A stretch of DNA of 64,000 bases from JBEKIK01 sp963845975 (GTDB taxonomy: Bacteria; Planctomycetota; Planctomycetia; Pirellulales; Thermoguttaceae). The position numbers and the translations under genes were made by a program. This document shows positions 48,070 to 57,104 of the stretch, in pieces. The notes under the pieces are model-generated. The model was not told the DNA's origin, searched no databases, and was given only the letters and a program-made list of their open reading frames with translations. Each line of letters begins with the position of its first letter. Position 1 is the first letter of the stretch. The stretch spans positions 2,356,001 to 2,420,000 of the forward strand of contig CAWJUD010000001.1 of the NCBI GenBank assembly GCA_963845975.1, read 5' to 3'.

Positions 48070-48408
48070 GGCGTCCTGGGGGTTCAGGGTTCAGTGGGCA
48101 GGGTTCAGGGTTCAGACCTGAATATAGGACTTTACACGGACGTTGACAACCAGCCGATCAGGTGCTTCGCCCGTAGTTGTTGGACCAACTGGCAGTGTCA
48201 AAGTCATTGTGAAAAGGCAAGCTTACCCAAAATCCGTTATTTACCCACTTGAAATGAATATCGACATGCATAAAAACCCAGGGACTAACCCCAATACCGG
48301 AATTATGTGTAAAGCCGCGACCATTGGTCGCGCTGAATAATCGCTAAATTCTTGGCATTTCCCCAACCGCGACCACTGGTCGCGGCTTTACAAAGACAGG
48401 TGCCTTGT
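48070..48408. repeat. 339-base gene-free space with palindromes
   Basis: It contains GGTTCAGGGTTCAG words (48084-48120) and two GCGACCAxTGGTCGCG hairpins followed by GGCTTTA or preceding GCCGCGACC (about 48308-48395). The same hairpin occurs at 50105-50171 and 50797-50818. No gene is supported. Confidence 0.6.
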
Positions 48409-48960
48409 TTACGTTGCCGGGTTTTCTTCTTCGACGGTCACGGATGGGACGACCCAGATTTTCACCTCGCCGTCGACGCTGGAGCCGAGATGGATTTTGA
48501 TGGTGTAAAGGCCCAACTCCTTTAGCGGGCCTTCCAGGCGGACCTGGTCGGTTGCGATATGGAAGCCGGTGCGTTTCAGGGCGTTGGACACGTCCACGGC
48601 GTTGACCGAGCCGTAGAGGTGGCCCTCGTCGTTGGCGTTGGCTTCGATGGTGATGCTTTGCTTGGCCAGATCGGCGGCCAGGCCCAGCAGGCCGGCCATG
48701 CGGGCCTTTTCGATGGCTTCCAGTTGGGCCCGGTGTTTTTCCACCATTCGCTTGTGGTGATCGGTGGCAATCGTGGCCAGTCCTTGAGGGATAAGATAGT
48801 TCATGGCATAGCCGCGCTTGACTTCCACTACGTCGCCCTGCTTGCCCAGGTGTTCCACGGGCTGAATCAACAGTAATTCAATTCCGCCGTGCGGCCCCTT
48901 GGGCAGTCGCTTGCCCGGATGGCGGATTTTATTTTTTGAAGATGTTTCCGTGCTTGCCAT
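48409..48960 (-). CDS. rplI: 50S ribosomal protein L9
   Basis: 183 residues from the ATG at 48960; an in-frame start at 49044 would run through a repeat. The bL9 signature begins GGIELLLIQPVEHLGKQGDV and KRGYAMNYLIPQGLATIAT; the C-terminal domain is complete. It has a 30-residue N-terminal extension rich in Lys and a short acidic tail. Confidence 0.96.
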   Translation of the reverse strand: MASTETSSKNKIRHPGKRLPKGPHGGIELLLIQPVEHLGKQGDVVEVKRGYAMNYLIPQGLATIATDHHKRMVEKHRAQLEAIEKARMAGLLGLAADLAKQSITIEANANDEGHLYGSVNAVDVSNALKRTGFHIATDQVRLEGPLKELGLYTIKIHLGSSVDGEVKIWVVPSVTVEEENPAT

Positions 48961-49122
48961 GGGATTGTATGCCTTTTTTTCTGATCTCCCGGAGCAAGCT
49001 CCGGGGTTAAACGCTGAATTCGAGTTTATTTGTATGTCATTCAATAATTATCCGCCGTGAATGCACGACGATGTAAAACTTAACGCAACCCCCGGGTGTA
49101 TTCACCCGGGGCTAAATATGTT

Positions 49123-49590
49123 TTAGAAGGGGATATCTTCTCCGCCGGGCGATTCCGGGGCTGGTGCGCCGAAATCTTCGGGCGGGGCGGGCTGGGAGTA
49201 TTCGGAATCTTGCCGAGCGGCGGGCTTGCCGGCCGGGGCGCCTTGGCCGCGGCCTTCGCCCTTGGACCCGAGCATTTGCATCCGTTCGCAAACCACGCGC
49301 ATTTTTGATTGTTTTTGACCGTCCTTGCTTTCCCAACGATCGAGTTTTAATCGCCCTTCAATGAGCACGGGGGATCCCTTGCCGAGGTATTCGCCGGCCA
49401 CTTCGGCGGTGCGGCCCCAAAGCACGACATCGACGAACGTGACTTCTTCGATCCATTCGCCGTTGGCGTTTTTACGGCGGTCGTTGACAGCCAATCCAAT
49501 ATCCATAACGGCCATGCCGCTTTGCAGGTAACGTATTTCAGGATCGCGGGTCAGATTCCCTACGAGAATTACGCGATTATAACTGGCCAT
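49123..49590 (-). CDS. ssb: Single-stranded DNA-binding protein
   Basis: 155 residues; AGGAG precedes the ATG at 49590. The OB fold begins MASYNRVILVGNLTRDPEIR, and the acidic tip ends in GGEDIPF, the usual partner-binding tail. It sits between rpsF and rplI as in many bacteria. Confidence 0.97.
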   Translation of the reverse strand: MASYNRVILVGNLTRDPEIRYLQSGMAVMDIGLAVNDRRKNANGEWIEEVTFVDVVLWGRTAEVAGEYLGKGSPVLIEGRLKLDRWESKDGQKQSKMRVVCERMQMLGSKGEGRGQGAPAGKPAARQDSEYSQPAPPEDFGAPAPESPGGEDIPF

Positions 49591-49624
49591 GATTTTTTGC
49601 TCCTGTTTATTCCCCTTATTCTTC

Positions 49625-50068
49625 TTATTCCTCTTCGACCGCGTCGATGCTGACAGATAATTCATCGGGTTCCAATTCCACGGCAGCGATGATTTTATCC
49701 TTTTCAGGGGGGGCCTCTTCGGTCACGGTCACAACCGGGGCCAACCGGGCATGCTCGACCAAGGCGTCCACGATGCGGGGCTCGACTTTCAGAAACAACA
49801 CGCGCAGCAGGTTTTCGTTGATCTGGCATTGTTTTTTTACTTCGGCCAATTGGTTGGCGTCGAGCCGGAAATACATGAGCCAATATGTGCCCTTGCGTTG
49901 TCCTTTAATGGGATACGCCAGGCGGCGTTCCTCCCATAGCCGGGAGACCAGAATTTCGCCGCCTAGTTTTTCGATCAGGGCGGGAATTTGGCCCGACACC
50001 CCGTCGGGGTCGTGCCCGTAGCGGTTCGAGTCAAAAATAAACAGTCCTTCATATACGTTTTGAGCCAA
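49625..50068 (-). CDS. rpsF: 30S ribosomal protein S6
   Basis: 147 residues. bS6 pattern: YEGLFIFDSNRYGHDPDGVS and LAYPIKGQRKGTYWLMYFRL. It is longer than the E. coli protein because of a C-terminal acidic extension. It starts the rpsF-ssb-rplI-dnaB group. Confidence 0.96.
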   Translation of the reverse strand: MAQNVYEGLFIFDSNRYGHDPDGVSGQIPALIEKLGGEILVSRLWEERRLAYPIKGQRKGTYWLMYFRLDANQLAEVKKQCQINENLLRVLFLKVEPRIVDALVEHARLAPVVTVTEEAPPEKDKIIAAVELEPDELSVSIDAVEEE

Positions 50069-50095
50069 AGCGTCGCTCCTCTTGAAATTTATTGT

Positions 50096-50215
50096 TATTC
50101 AGCACCGCGACCACTGGTCGCGGCTTTACATATAGTTGGGGCCATTAAGCGCGACCAATGGTCGCGGCTTTGTGGATAATCACCGGGAGCAAGCTCCCGG
50201 GCTAAACTTTAATCC
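50096..50215. repeat. Palindromic repeats between pth and rpsF
   Basis: Two GCGACCA-TGGTCGC hairpins (50105 and 50148) and one GGGAGCAAGCTCCC hairpin (50183) lie in a row. Each is followed by GGCTTTx or GGCTAAA. Similar hairpins occur at 48308-48395, 49000 and 49100. Confidence 0.6.
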
Positions 50216-50231
50216 TTATCTCTAATCTTTA

Positions 50232-50786
50232 TTATACTGATTCATGCAAGATTCGATGCCATCGCGGGCCCAGGCGGTTACGGCCTCCGACCGCCCGGCG
50301 GACGGCTAGTTCAATCTGCGGAATTTCCTCCGCGAAAAATTTGCTGAGCACGAAGTCGGCCCAGTCGCAACCTTCCAGAGGCGTGCCGATGCCCACGCGG
50401 AGGCGGGGAAAATTTTCGCTTCCCAAGCGGCGTATAATATCATCCAGCCCTTTTTGGCCGCCCGACGATCCTTGCGTGCGAATCCGCAATTTGCCCAGGG
50501 GCAAATTCAGATCGTCGCACAAAACCAACAATTCCTCATCCGGGATTTTATAAAACGCCTTGGCCTCGGATACGCTCAATCCGCTTATGTTCATGTACGT
50601 CAGCGGACTGAGGAGCAAGGCCTTTTGTCCGCCGATTTCGGCTTCCATCACCTCGCCGTGGAACTTGTGCTTGGGCGAGGATGCGGCGGAATTTCGGGCC
50701 AACTCGGCCAGTATGGCGTAGCCGATGTTGTGCCGAGTGCCCTGGTACTTCCGGCCCGGATTGCCCAGCCCAACCACAAGTTTCAT
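50232..50786 (-). CDS. pth: Peptidyl-tRNA hydrolase
   Basis: 184 residues from the ATG at 50786. It frees tRNA from stalled peptidyl-tRNA. The conserved start KLVVGLGNPGRKYQGTRHNI with the catalytic His, the LLLSPLTYMNISG motif and LLVLCDDLNLPLGKLRIR with the Asp are present. It lies between rplY and rpsF. Confidence 0.96.
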   Translation of the reverse strand: MKLVVGLGNPGRKYQGTRHNIGYAILAELARNSAASSPKHKFHGEVMEAEIGGQKALLLSPLTYMNISGLSVSEAKAFYKIPDEELLVLCDDLNLPLGKLRIRTQGSSGGQKGLDDIIRRLGSENFPRLRVGIGTPLEGCDWADFVLSKFFAEEIPQIELAVRRAVGGRNRLGPRWHRILHESV

Positions 50787-50845
50787 ATTTATCAAACGCG
50801 ACCACCGGTCGCGGCTTTATGTATGCAGGCAATATGTAATAATTA

Positions 50846-51481
50846 TTACTCTTCCTTCTCCTCTACTTCTTCCTCCTTCTTGGCGCCGATCACCTCGGGT
50901 TCGCCGGGCGCGGCTTCGGCCGCCCCTTCTTCGGGCAGTTCCTGCGGCACGATGCATTGCACGATTATCGCCTCCAGGTCTTCGACCAATAATTTGGCGC
51001 CCTGGGGTATTTGCAATTCGGCCAAGGTGATTTTGTCTTCGAGTTTCAGGTGGTTGATGTTCACCTGCAATTTGTCGGGGATGGAGCCGGCCGGGCAGGA
51101 GATTTCCACGTCGTGGATAAGTTGATCCACGACGCCGCCTTCGCGAACGCCGGGGGCCTCGCCGCGGAGTTCGATGGTCAAGGCGACTTCGACCACTTCG
51201 TCGGCCGAGATGCGGGTAAAATCGACGTGCAAAACGTGCGTTCCCCAGGTGTCCCATTGCATGTCGCGGATAAAGGCCGACTCGTTGACCGCCCCGGTCA
51301 GGTCCACCAGGCGGCTGCCGTGCCGCAAAGCCGCACTCAGGGCTTCGGCGGAAACATCCAAGCAAACGTTTTCCTGGCCGTGCCCGTATAGCACGGCCGG
51401 TATTTTTCCGCTGCGGCGCAGGCGGCGGTTATTAAGTTTTCCCCGCTGGTCGCGAAGTTCGACAAGCATTTGTTCGGCCAT
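50846..51481 (-). CDS. rplY: 50S ribosomal protein L25 (CTC/TL5 type)
   Basis: 211 residues. GAGG is placed correctly for the ATG at 51481 rather than 51487. The bL25 fold starts LVELRDQRGKLNNRRLRRSG and IPAVLYGHGQENVCLDV. The C-terminal TL5 beta domain is complete, and the tail is acidic (KKEEEVEEKEE). It binds 5S rRNA. prs precedes it and pth follows. Confidence 0.95.
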   Translation of the reverse strand: MAEQMLVELRDQRGKLNNRRLRRSGKIPAVLYGHGQENVCLDVSAEALSAALRHGSRLVDLTGAVNESAFIRDMQWDTWGTHVLHVDFTRISADEVVEVALTIELRGEAPGVREGGVVDQLIHDVEISCPAGSIPDKLQVNINHLKLEDKITLAELQIPQGAKLLVEDLEAIIVQCIVPQELPEEGAAEAAPGEPEVIGAKKEEEVEEKEE

Positions 51482-51573
51482 GGGCATTCCTCACGTCTAA
51501 AAGATGGCAAACCTACTATTCTGGCCGAAAAACAAAGAATTGCAATGCCGGACCATAAATTTTTGCTATTAAA

Positions 51574-52515
51574 TCACTCAAATAAGCCGCTCACCGACTC
51601 ATTACGGTGAATGCGCTTGATCGCCTCACCCAATAGTGGGGCGACGGTAAGGGTGGTGATTTTGGGGATTTGTCGCTCCGGCGGCAGGGGGATAGTGTCG
51701 GTAATAATGAGCCTATCGACCGGGGCTTTTTGGATCCTTTCCACGGCCCCATCGCATAGCACTCCGTGGGTGGCGGCCAGGTAAATTTGCCGTGCGCCGC
51801 CAGCCTTCATCATTTCGGCCGCCCCGCAAATCGATCCGGCCGTGCTGATCATATCGTCAAAGATCCAGACCACCTTGCCCTCGATGTTGCCGCCGATTAC
51901 ATGGGCTTGTTTGGTCTTTTCCGCGCTGCTGCGGCGTTTATCGATGATTGCCAGGTGCCCGCCGATGCGGGCGATATGCACCAAGGCCCGTTTAATGCTG
52001 CCCTCGTCAGGACTGACGACCACGAAGTCATCTTCAAGTTCCATGGTCTTGATATAATCGTCGATTACCGGCGCGCCGAACAGATGATCCATGGGGATAT
52101 CAAAGAAGCCTTGGATTTGAGCGGTGTGCAAGTCCATGGCCACCACGCGGTCGGCGCCGGAGCGGGTGATCATATTTGCCACGAGTTTAGCCGTGATGGG
52201 CACGCGGCCTTCGTCCTTGCGGTCTTGCCGTGCGTAGCCGTAATACGGAATCACGGCCGTAATCCGCTCGGCGCTTGCCCGCTTGAAACTGTCGATCATT
52301 ATCAACAGTTCCATGAGATTATCGTTGACCGGCGGGCAGGTGGGCTGAACGATGTAGACGTCCCGGCCGCGGACGTCTTCGTCGATTTTGCAGGAGATTT
52401 CGCCGTCGGGGAAATCGCCCATGATCGCCCGGCCCAGGGGCAATCCCAGGTATTCGCAGATTTTTTTGGCCAAACCGGGATGGGCCCGTCCGGTGAAAAG
52501 TTTCATGGAGTTCAT
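51574..52515 (-). CDS. prs: Ribose-phosphate pyrophosphokinase
   Basis: About 313 residues. It makes PRPP from ribose 5-phosphate and ATP. Conserved parts: LFTGRAHPGLAKKICEYLGL, the ATP-binding region YGYARQDRKDEGRVPITAKL, the metal site VAMDLHTAQIQGFFDIPMD and the PRPP loop WIFDDMISTAGSICGAAE. Start ATG 52515 or 52506; neither has a strong ribosome binding site. Confidence 0.96.
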   Translation of the reverse strand: MNSMKLFTGRAHPGLAKKICEYLGLPLGRAIMGDFPDGEISCKIDEDVRGRDVYIVQPTCPPVNDNLMELLIMIDSFKRASAERITAVIPYYGYARQDRKDEGRVPITAKLVANMITRSGADRVVAMDLHTAQIQGFFDIPMDHLFGAPVIDDYIKTMELEDDFVVVSPDEGSIKRALVHIARIGGHLAIIDKRRSSAEKTKQAHVIGGNIEGKVVWIFDDMISTAGSICGAAEMMKAGGARQIYLAATHGVLCDGAVERIQKAPVDRLIITDTIPLPPERQIPKITTLTVAPLLGEAIKRIHRNESVSGLFE

Positions 52516-52568
52516 TTTAAAGTTGTCGGTTATCAGTTTTAAGTTGTCAGTTTGATGAATTTCATATA

Positions 52569-52690
52569 AGAGCCTATCCCAATACCGGAAGTGTTTGAAA
52601 ATCAAGCAGTTATGATCTCAATAATCCTCGTGAATTTGCCCTCACCCTAACCCTCTCCCGAAGGGAGAGGGGACTTTTGGGATAGGCTCT
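52569..52690. repeat. 122-base inverted-repeat element upstream of prs
   Basis: The ends are AGAGCCTATCCCAA and the exact inverse TTGGGATAGGCTCT. The interior carries GCCCTCACCCTAACCCTCTC and GGGAGAGGGGACTTT. This is the best-formed of the three such elements in the window (7941 and 16302 are the others). Confidence 0.65.
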
Positions 52691-52749
52691 AAATATCGTA
52701 TTCATCGATTAGCCCGGAGTTTTTTTCGCGAAACCGCAAGCGGTTTCTT

Positions 52750-53506
52750 TTAAATTTTCCCTCGCCGCCGGTTCCTTTTCATTTCCGCTTCGACCACCGC
52801 AAGTTCTTGCATACTGTTGATGGCCAGCACTTCGCAAGGCTTAAGAACGGGTATAGCCCGAACTTCAAGGCCGCGGGAAAGCAGATACCCGGGGCAGGTC
52901 GGTTATATAATACTCGCCCTGATCGTTGTCAGGACGGATGTAGTCTAAGGCATCGAGCATGATTTGACAATCGAACACATAATAACTCATGCTTACTTCC
53001 TTGATTTGCCGCTGGGATTCAGTGGCGTCGCGGTGCTCGACAATGCCCAGGAAATTTCCGTCCTTGTCGCGGACGATTCTGCCCAATCCGGCGGGATTCT
53101 CGGCAAAAGCGGTGCCAATAACACAGGCGGCGGGGCGGCGCTGGTACTCGGCCAAAAGCGCCGCGATTGAATCGGCCTGCATCAACGGCGCATCACCGGC
53201 AACGATCAAGACCGGCCCGCGATGATCGGCCAGCAAATCCCGGCAGACCATTACCGCATGTCCGGTGCCCAACTGTTCGGCTTGGAGGGCGAAAGTCAAG
53301 TTTTTCCGGCCGTCCAGGGCCGCCCGGACCAATTCCGCCCGATACCCAACCACGGCAATGATTCGCTCGATGCCGCCTGCTGTCAAGGCGTCGAGCACAT
53401 ATTCGATCATCGGCCGGCCGCAAACTGGCACCAGGACCTTGGGCAAATCGGATTTCATGCGCGTGCCTTTGCCGGCGGCAAGCACCACGGCCACTTTTTC
53501 AGTCAT
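52750..53506 (-). CDS. GlmU-like UDP-GlcNAc pyrophosphorylase domain protein
   Basis: The reading to 52865 gives 213 residues with the nucleotidyltransferase signature VVLAAGKGTRMKSDLPKVLV, QLGTGHAVMV and the metal Asp in VLIVAGDAPLMQADSI. It ends in LPRVSAFPRP because of a one-base shift at 52892-52899; in the next frame GYLLSRGLEVRAIPVLKPCE continues to a stop at 52750, about 250 residues in all. It lacks the left-handed helix acetyltransferase half of bifunctional GlmU, as usual for this planctomycete gene next to prs. Confidence 0.88.
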
Positions 53507-53931
53507 TGGTCATCTCCACTAGGCTGGATATTTACCATATTTACCAGATCAGGGACAATTTCCAATCCCCGGCCCCCCCAACAGCCTTTTGCAAAAAACG
53601 TTGGGTGCCATGCTCACGCTTGCGTGAGCATGAGAATTACCGGTAAACATGGCCACGCAAGCGTGGCCATGGCACCCAGCAAGCGTGGCCATGACACCTA
53701 GCGTGGCCATGGCACCCAGCGCTCCCCTACGGGTCGCGGCTAAACTTTCTATCCTCTATCACCTTCCGCTATAAAAATATTGCCCTTCCATCATAAGGCT
53801 ATTTTTGGTACTTACCCGGCCAATTGTCTGGAAATAGGGTGATATCGAGCTTTATTGGGAATACAGATTGCCCAAATTCTCCAGATAATCGATATTCCCA
53901 CAAATCTAGTACTTTTCCTGGGGATTTTCCC
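53507..53931. repeat. 425-base gene-free space with nested hairpins
   Basis: Two hairpins built on GCTCACGCTTGCGTGAGC (53612) and ATGGCCACGCAAGCGTGGCC (53648) are followed by tandem GCGTGGCCATGGCACCCAG units (53665-53720). A GGGTCGCGGCTAAAC tail occurs at 53730. The last 20 bases before 53932 carry a ribosome binding site (GGGGA). No gene is supported. Confidence 0.6.
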
Positions 53932-54876
53932 ATGAGACGTCTTTTCTTACGTATTGGCGTGTTGGCAACAATGGTTGTCCTGGGCCTGATCGCCTATGCC
54001 TATGCCCAGCGTGGCGCCGGCGACAGATATCCCTCGGACGATGCCTCGGCCGAAAATTCATCTCCTCTTCGCGGACCCGGCGCACAAAACACAACGCCAA
54101 ATTACGCCGTTAATCCTTTACGAGACAACACGCTGCGGGCCGGACCGGCCACGGATAATTCGTTCGATAAAAATCCCCTTATGGATTCCCGGGTAAAAAA
54201 AGTTGCCGCTGACGCCCCAGTTGCCGATCCCGCTGCTCGTCCCGGCGGCGATCCATTTGGTCTGACGTCGCATAAGGGCGGAACGCCGGCCAATCAAGCC
54301 GCTGCGCAACCGCTTCCTAATAATACTATTCCAGATGCCGCCGCGCTCGATCCGCCCCCGACCGACAATGGCGCGGACCAATCGAGATATCCGCAGCTTG
54401 TGGGGCCGAATTTGAATAGTCCTTCAGGTGCAGGACCGAGTTTCAGGCGCGGCGAATCGGAAAACAATGCCGGCAATTCTCAATCAAGGCAAAATCCATC
54501 ATCCCCGCCGATGGTCGAGCAATATGGTACGGGGGGTGGTGCGGCAGATCGCTCACTTGCCGTTAACAGGAGCGGGGATCGATATTCAGAGGGAGGAAAT
54601 CCGCCCGATCGCCAACAAGGATCTGGGAAAACGGCCGATCGCTACGGCAATCATCCCGCGGGCATGTCGGCATTGACATCCAACGTCCAGGAACCCGGTC
54701 CGTTCATGGCCGATCCGTCATCCGCGCCAAAGGCCCTTTCACAAACGGCCGACAGGGGACGGGATCGCAATTCGGCGCAAACGCGGGAAATTCCGCAGCC
54801 GAGGGTTTCGCAAACGGCGAAGGAAGCGGCCAGCCCGGCTCAAAACAGCTCGAGGGGGCACAAACTCCACAAGTGA
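53932..54876 (+). CDS. Signal-peptide, low-complexity N-terminal part of a DUF11 protein
   Basis: 314 residues. A signal peptide (RIGVLATMVVLGLIAYAYAQ) is followed by Pro/Ser/Asn/Asp-rich disordered sequence with repeated DRY-type words (GDRYPSDD, ADRYGNHP). It ends in SSRGHKLHK only through a one-base deficit near 54849-54857: the next frame continues with EGAQTPQVTIQKFAP into the DUF11 part, so both entries form one gene of about 764 residues. Confidence 0.72.
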   Translation: MRRLFLRIGVLATMVVLGLIAYAYAQRGAGDRYPSDDASAENSSPLRGPGAQNTTPNYAVNPLRDNTLRAGPATDNSFDKNPLMDSRVKKVAADAPVADPAARPGGDPFGLTSHKGGTPANQAAAQPLPNNTIPDAAALDPPPTDNGADQSRYPQLVGPNLNSPSGAGPSFRRGESENNAGNSQSRQNPSSPPMVEQYGTGGGAADRSLAVNRSGDRYSEGGNPPDRQQGSGKTADRYGNHPAGMSALTSNVQEPGPFMADPSSAPKALSQTADRGRDRNSAQTREIPQPRVSQTAKEAASPAQNSSRGHKLHK

Positions 54877-56222
54877 CAATACAAAAATTCGCCCCAAACG
54901 AAATTCAAGTGGGTAAACCGGCGGTGTTCAAAATCGCGGTTCGCAACACGGGCTCGATTCCAGCCGCCCAGGTGGAAATCCGCGACCAGGTACCCAGGGG
55001 AACGAAATTGCTGGGCACTACCCCTAGGGCGTCGCAGGGCCCGCGAGGCGAGATCGTCTGGACCATAGGCACGCTGCGTCCGGGCGAGGAATCCTCGGTG
55101 GAAATGGAACTAATGCCCACGGCCGAGGGCGAAATCGGCAGCGTGGCAACGGTCCACTTTGGCGCGGACGCCACGGCGCGGACCATCTCCACCCGGCCAA
55201 AATTGGCCCTGGAAATGTCGGCCCCGGAAAAAGTCCTGATCGGCGAACAGGTGGTATTGTCGATCGTGGTCTCGAATCCGGGCACGGGCGTGGCCACGGG
55301 CGTGATCTTGGAAGAACACCTCCCGGCCGGGCTGCAACATCCGGCCGGAGCGGAATTGGAATACGAGGTGGGCGATCTGCGACCCGGTGAGAGCAAGAAA
55401 CTCGATCTGGCCATGGCAGCCGTCTCGCCCGGCCAGGCCGTAAACGTGCTGACCGCCCGGGGCGACGGAAACCTGCAAACCCAGGAACGCCTGGATATTC
55501 AGGTGGTCGCGCCAAAACTGGATATTGCCATGGAAGGCCCCAAGCGCCGGTATCTGGAGCGCGAGGCGGTGTATCAGGTATCGCTTTCCAATCCGGGCAC
55601 GGCCGCCGCCCAGCAGGTGGAATTGGTGGCCTATCTGCCGCCGGGCCTGAAATTCGTCAGCGCCAACAACTCCGGTCATTACGACGATGCCAATCGGGCG
55701 GTGCATTGGCGCCTGCAAGAGCTGCCCTGCAACGAAACCGGGGCGGTGGAACTGGTGACCATGCCGGTCGAATCTGGCCAGCAAAGCATCAAGCTTCGCG
55801 GCACGGCCGCAAAAGGCCTGGCAGTGGAAAAAGAACAGCCGGTGCTGGTGGAAGGCATCGCCTCGATCGTGTTCCAGCCGGTGGACGTTACCGGCCCGAT
55901 CGAGGTCGGCGGCGAGACGATCTATGAAGTTCGCGTGGTGAATCAGGGATCAAAGGCCGCCAGCAACGTGCGATTGAGCGTGCTCTTGCCGTCCGAACTG
56001 CAGGCCATTGCCGCTGAAGGACCCACGCGACACGCCATCGAACCCGGCCGCATCGTGTTCGAGGGCCTGGCCCGGCTTGCTCCCAAGGCCGACGCCAATT
56101 ATCGCATAAAGGCCAAGGGCATCCGTCCCGGCGATCTGCGGACCCGTTTCCAACTGGTGACCGACGAGATGCAAAGCCCGGTGACCAAGGAAGAAAGCAC
56201 GCGAGTTTATGCGGATGAATGA
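54873..56222 (+). CDS. DUF11-repeat part of the same secreted protein
   Basis: 449 residues of repeated beta-sandwich domains. Each starts with a line like VGKPAVFKIAVRNTGSIPAA, IGEQVVLSIVVSNPGTGVAT, YLEREAVYQVSLSNPGTAAA or VGGETIYEVRVVNQGSKAAS, and contains a PGLKF-type strand. DUF11 repeats occur in cell-surface proteins. The GTG at 54873 is internal sequence of the repaired gene, not a real start. Confidence 0.85.
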   Translation: MTIQKFAPNEIQVGKPAVFKIAVRNTGSIPAAQVEIRDQVPRGTKLLGTTPRASQGPRGEIVWTIGTLRPGEESSVEMELMPTAEGEIGSVATVHFGADATARTISTRPKLALEMSAPEKVLIGEQVVLSIVVSNPGTGVATGVILEEHLPAGLQHPAGAELEYEVGDLRPGESKKLDLAMAAVSPGQAVNVLTARGDGNLQTQERLDIQVVAPKLDIAMEGPKRRYLEREAVYQVSLSNPGTAAAQQVELVAYLPPGLKFVSANNSGHYDDANRAVHWRLQELPCNETGAVELVTMPVESGQQSIKLRGTAAKGLAVEKEQPVLVEGIASIVFQPVDVTGPIEVGGETIYEVRVVNQGSKAASNVRLSVLLPSELQAIAAEGPTRHAIEPGRIVFEGLARLAPKADANYRIKAKGIRPGDLRTRFQLVTDEMQSPVTKEESTRVYADE

Positions 56223-56387
56223 GCAGGAGTTAGGGACGAGGTGTAAGAAGCGAGATAACACGAAACGCAGAATGCAGAAAAAATCGGGAATTGCTTTGCA
56301 ATGGAAATTTTCACACCCAGTCTTGCCTAGAATGGTAATTCATTATGTGGGTGTCCAAGCAGGCATTCATAAACAATCTCGGAGATC

Positions 56388-56714
56388 TCAGAGAAATTCG
56401 ATGCGGCTCATCATGGCTTCCGGTTCATAAAATTCTGAGAGCAGCAAAAGGCCTCGTAACATTTCACCCACAGTTCGAGTGCCGAAATGGCAAAAAGCTA
56501 TTCCGGCATGTGGAATTCCTTGGGAGGCCAAACGCAAGAAATCAGCGTCATGGGTAACAATCATACGACGCTCACGTAGAGCAAAAGCAATTTGTTGTTC
56601 GTCAGAAGCCCCGGACAATCCTATCGATGCAGGATGCGTAACGTCGAGACCTCTTCGGCTCAAGGCTTGGGCAAGGGCTTGATCAACGTTTTCATCCAGA
56701 TGAAAGCGAAGCAC
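56388..56714 (-). CDS. DUF5615 PIN-like toxin
   Basis: 108 residues. Family pattern: RFHLDENVDQALAQALSRRG with the first acidic residues, IVTHDADFLRLASQGIPHAG, and a final GEMLRGLLLLSEF. DUF5615 proteins are PIN-like ribonuclease toxins that pair with DUF433 proteins; the four catalytic acids are kept. It overlaps the preceding DUF433 gene by 23 bases. Confidence 0.85.
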   Translation of the reverse strand: MLRFHLDENVDQALAQALSRRGLDVTHPASIGLSGASDEQQIAFALRERRMIVTHDADFLRLASQGIPHAGIAFCHFGTRTVGEMLRGLLLLSEFYEPEAMMSRIEFL

Positions 56715-57033
56715 TGTTTGGGTTATCCTTGCCCTGGAATTGTTCGATAAGTCCCGGACCGGACTTGGAGCGGAGCGACTCGACGAACTCCTCGTCTTCT
56801 TTCATTTGCCGTTGGATTTCTTCCCGGTGATCCCAATAGTAGGTCAATGCGGCATGAACGTCGGCCAATGTGATTGCGGGATAGGCCTGGATAATTTCAT
56901 CGGGCGAAAGGCCTTTTACCTCGTGGCAAACGTAGATATCTTGGACGCGGATCCGGTGTCCCGCAATCCGCGGCTTGCCTCCGCAGACGCCGGGAGTACA
57001 TTCAATATGGCTTTTTTCGTGAATCGGTTCCAT
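56692..57033 (-). CDS. DUF433 antitoxin
   Basis: 113 residues. DUF433 pattern: CTPGVCGGKPRIAGHRIRVQ and GLSPDEIIQAYPAITLADVH. Such proteins neutralise PIN-like toxins and bind the operon promoter. The C-terminal 30 residues overlap into the toxin gene. The pair is an ordinary type II toxin-antitoxin module. Confidence 0.87.
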   Translation of the reverse strand: MEPIHEKSHIECTPGVCGGKPRIAGHRIRVQDIYVCHEVKGLSPDEIIQAYPAITLADVHAALTYYWDHREEIQRQMKEDEEFVESLRSKSGPGLIEQFQGKDNPNSASLSSG

Positions 57034-57104
57034 AATGTTATTTTAGCACAGATATCTCATAAAAGCGAGTGGAATAGACAATTTACAATCAGCCAAATCT
57101 TAGT

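Noticed and set aside
46681..48252. 523-codon open frame opposite dnaB
   Set aside because: It is the mirror of a GC-rich coding strand; the dnaB reading has all helicase motifs and the opposite one has none.
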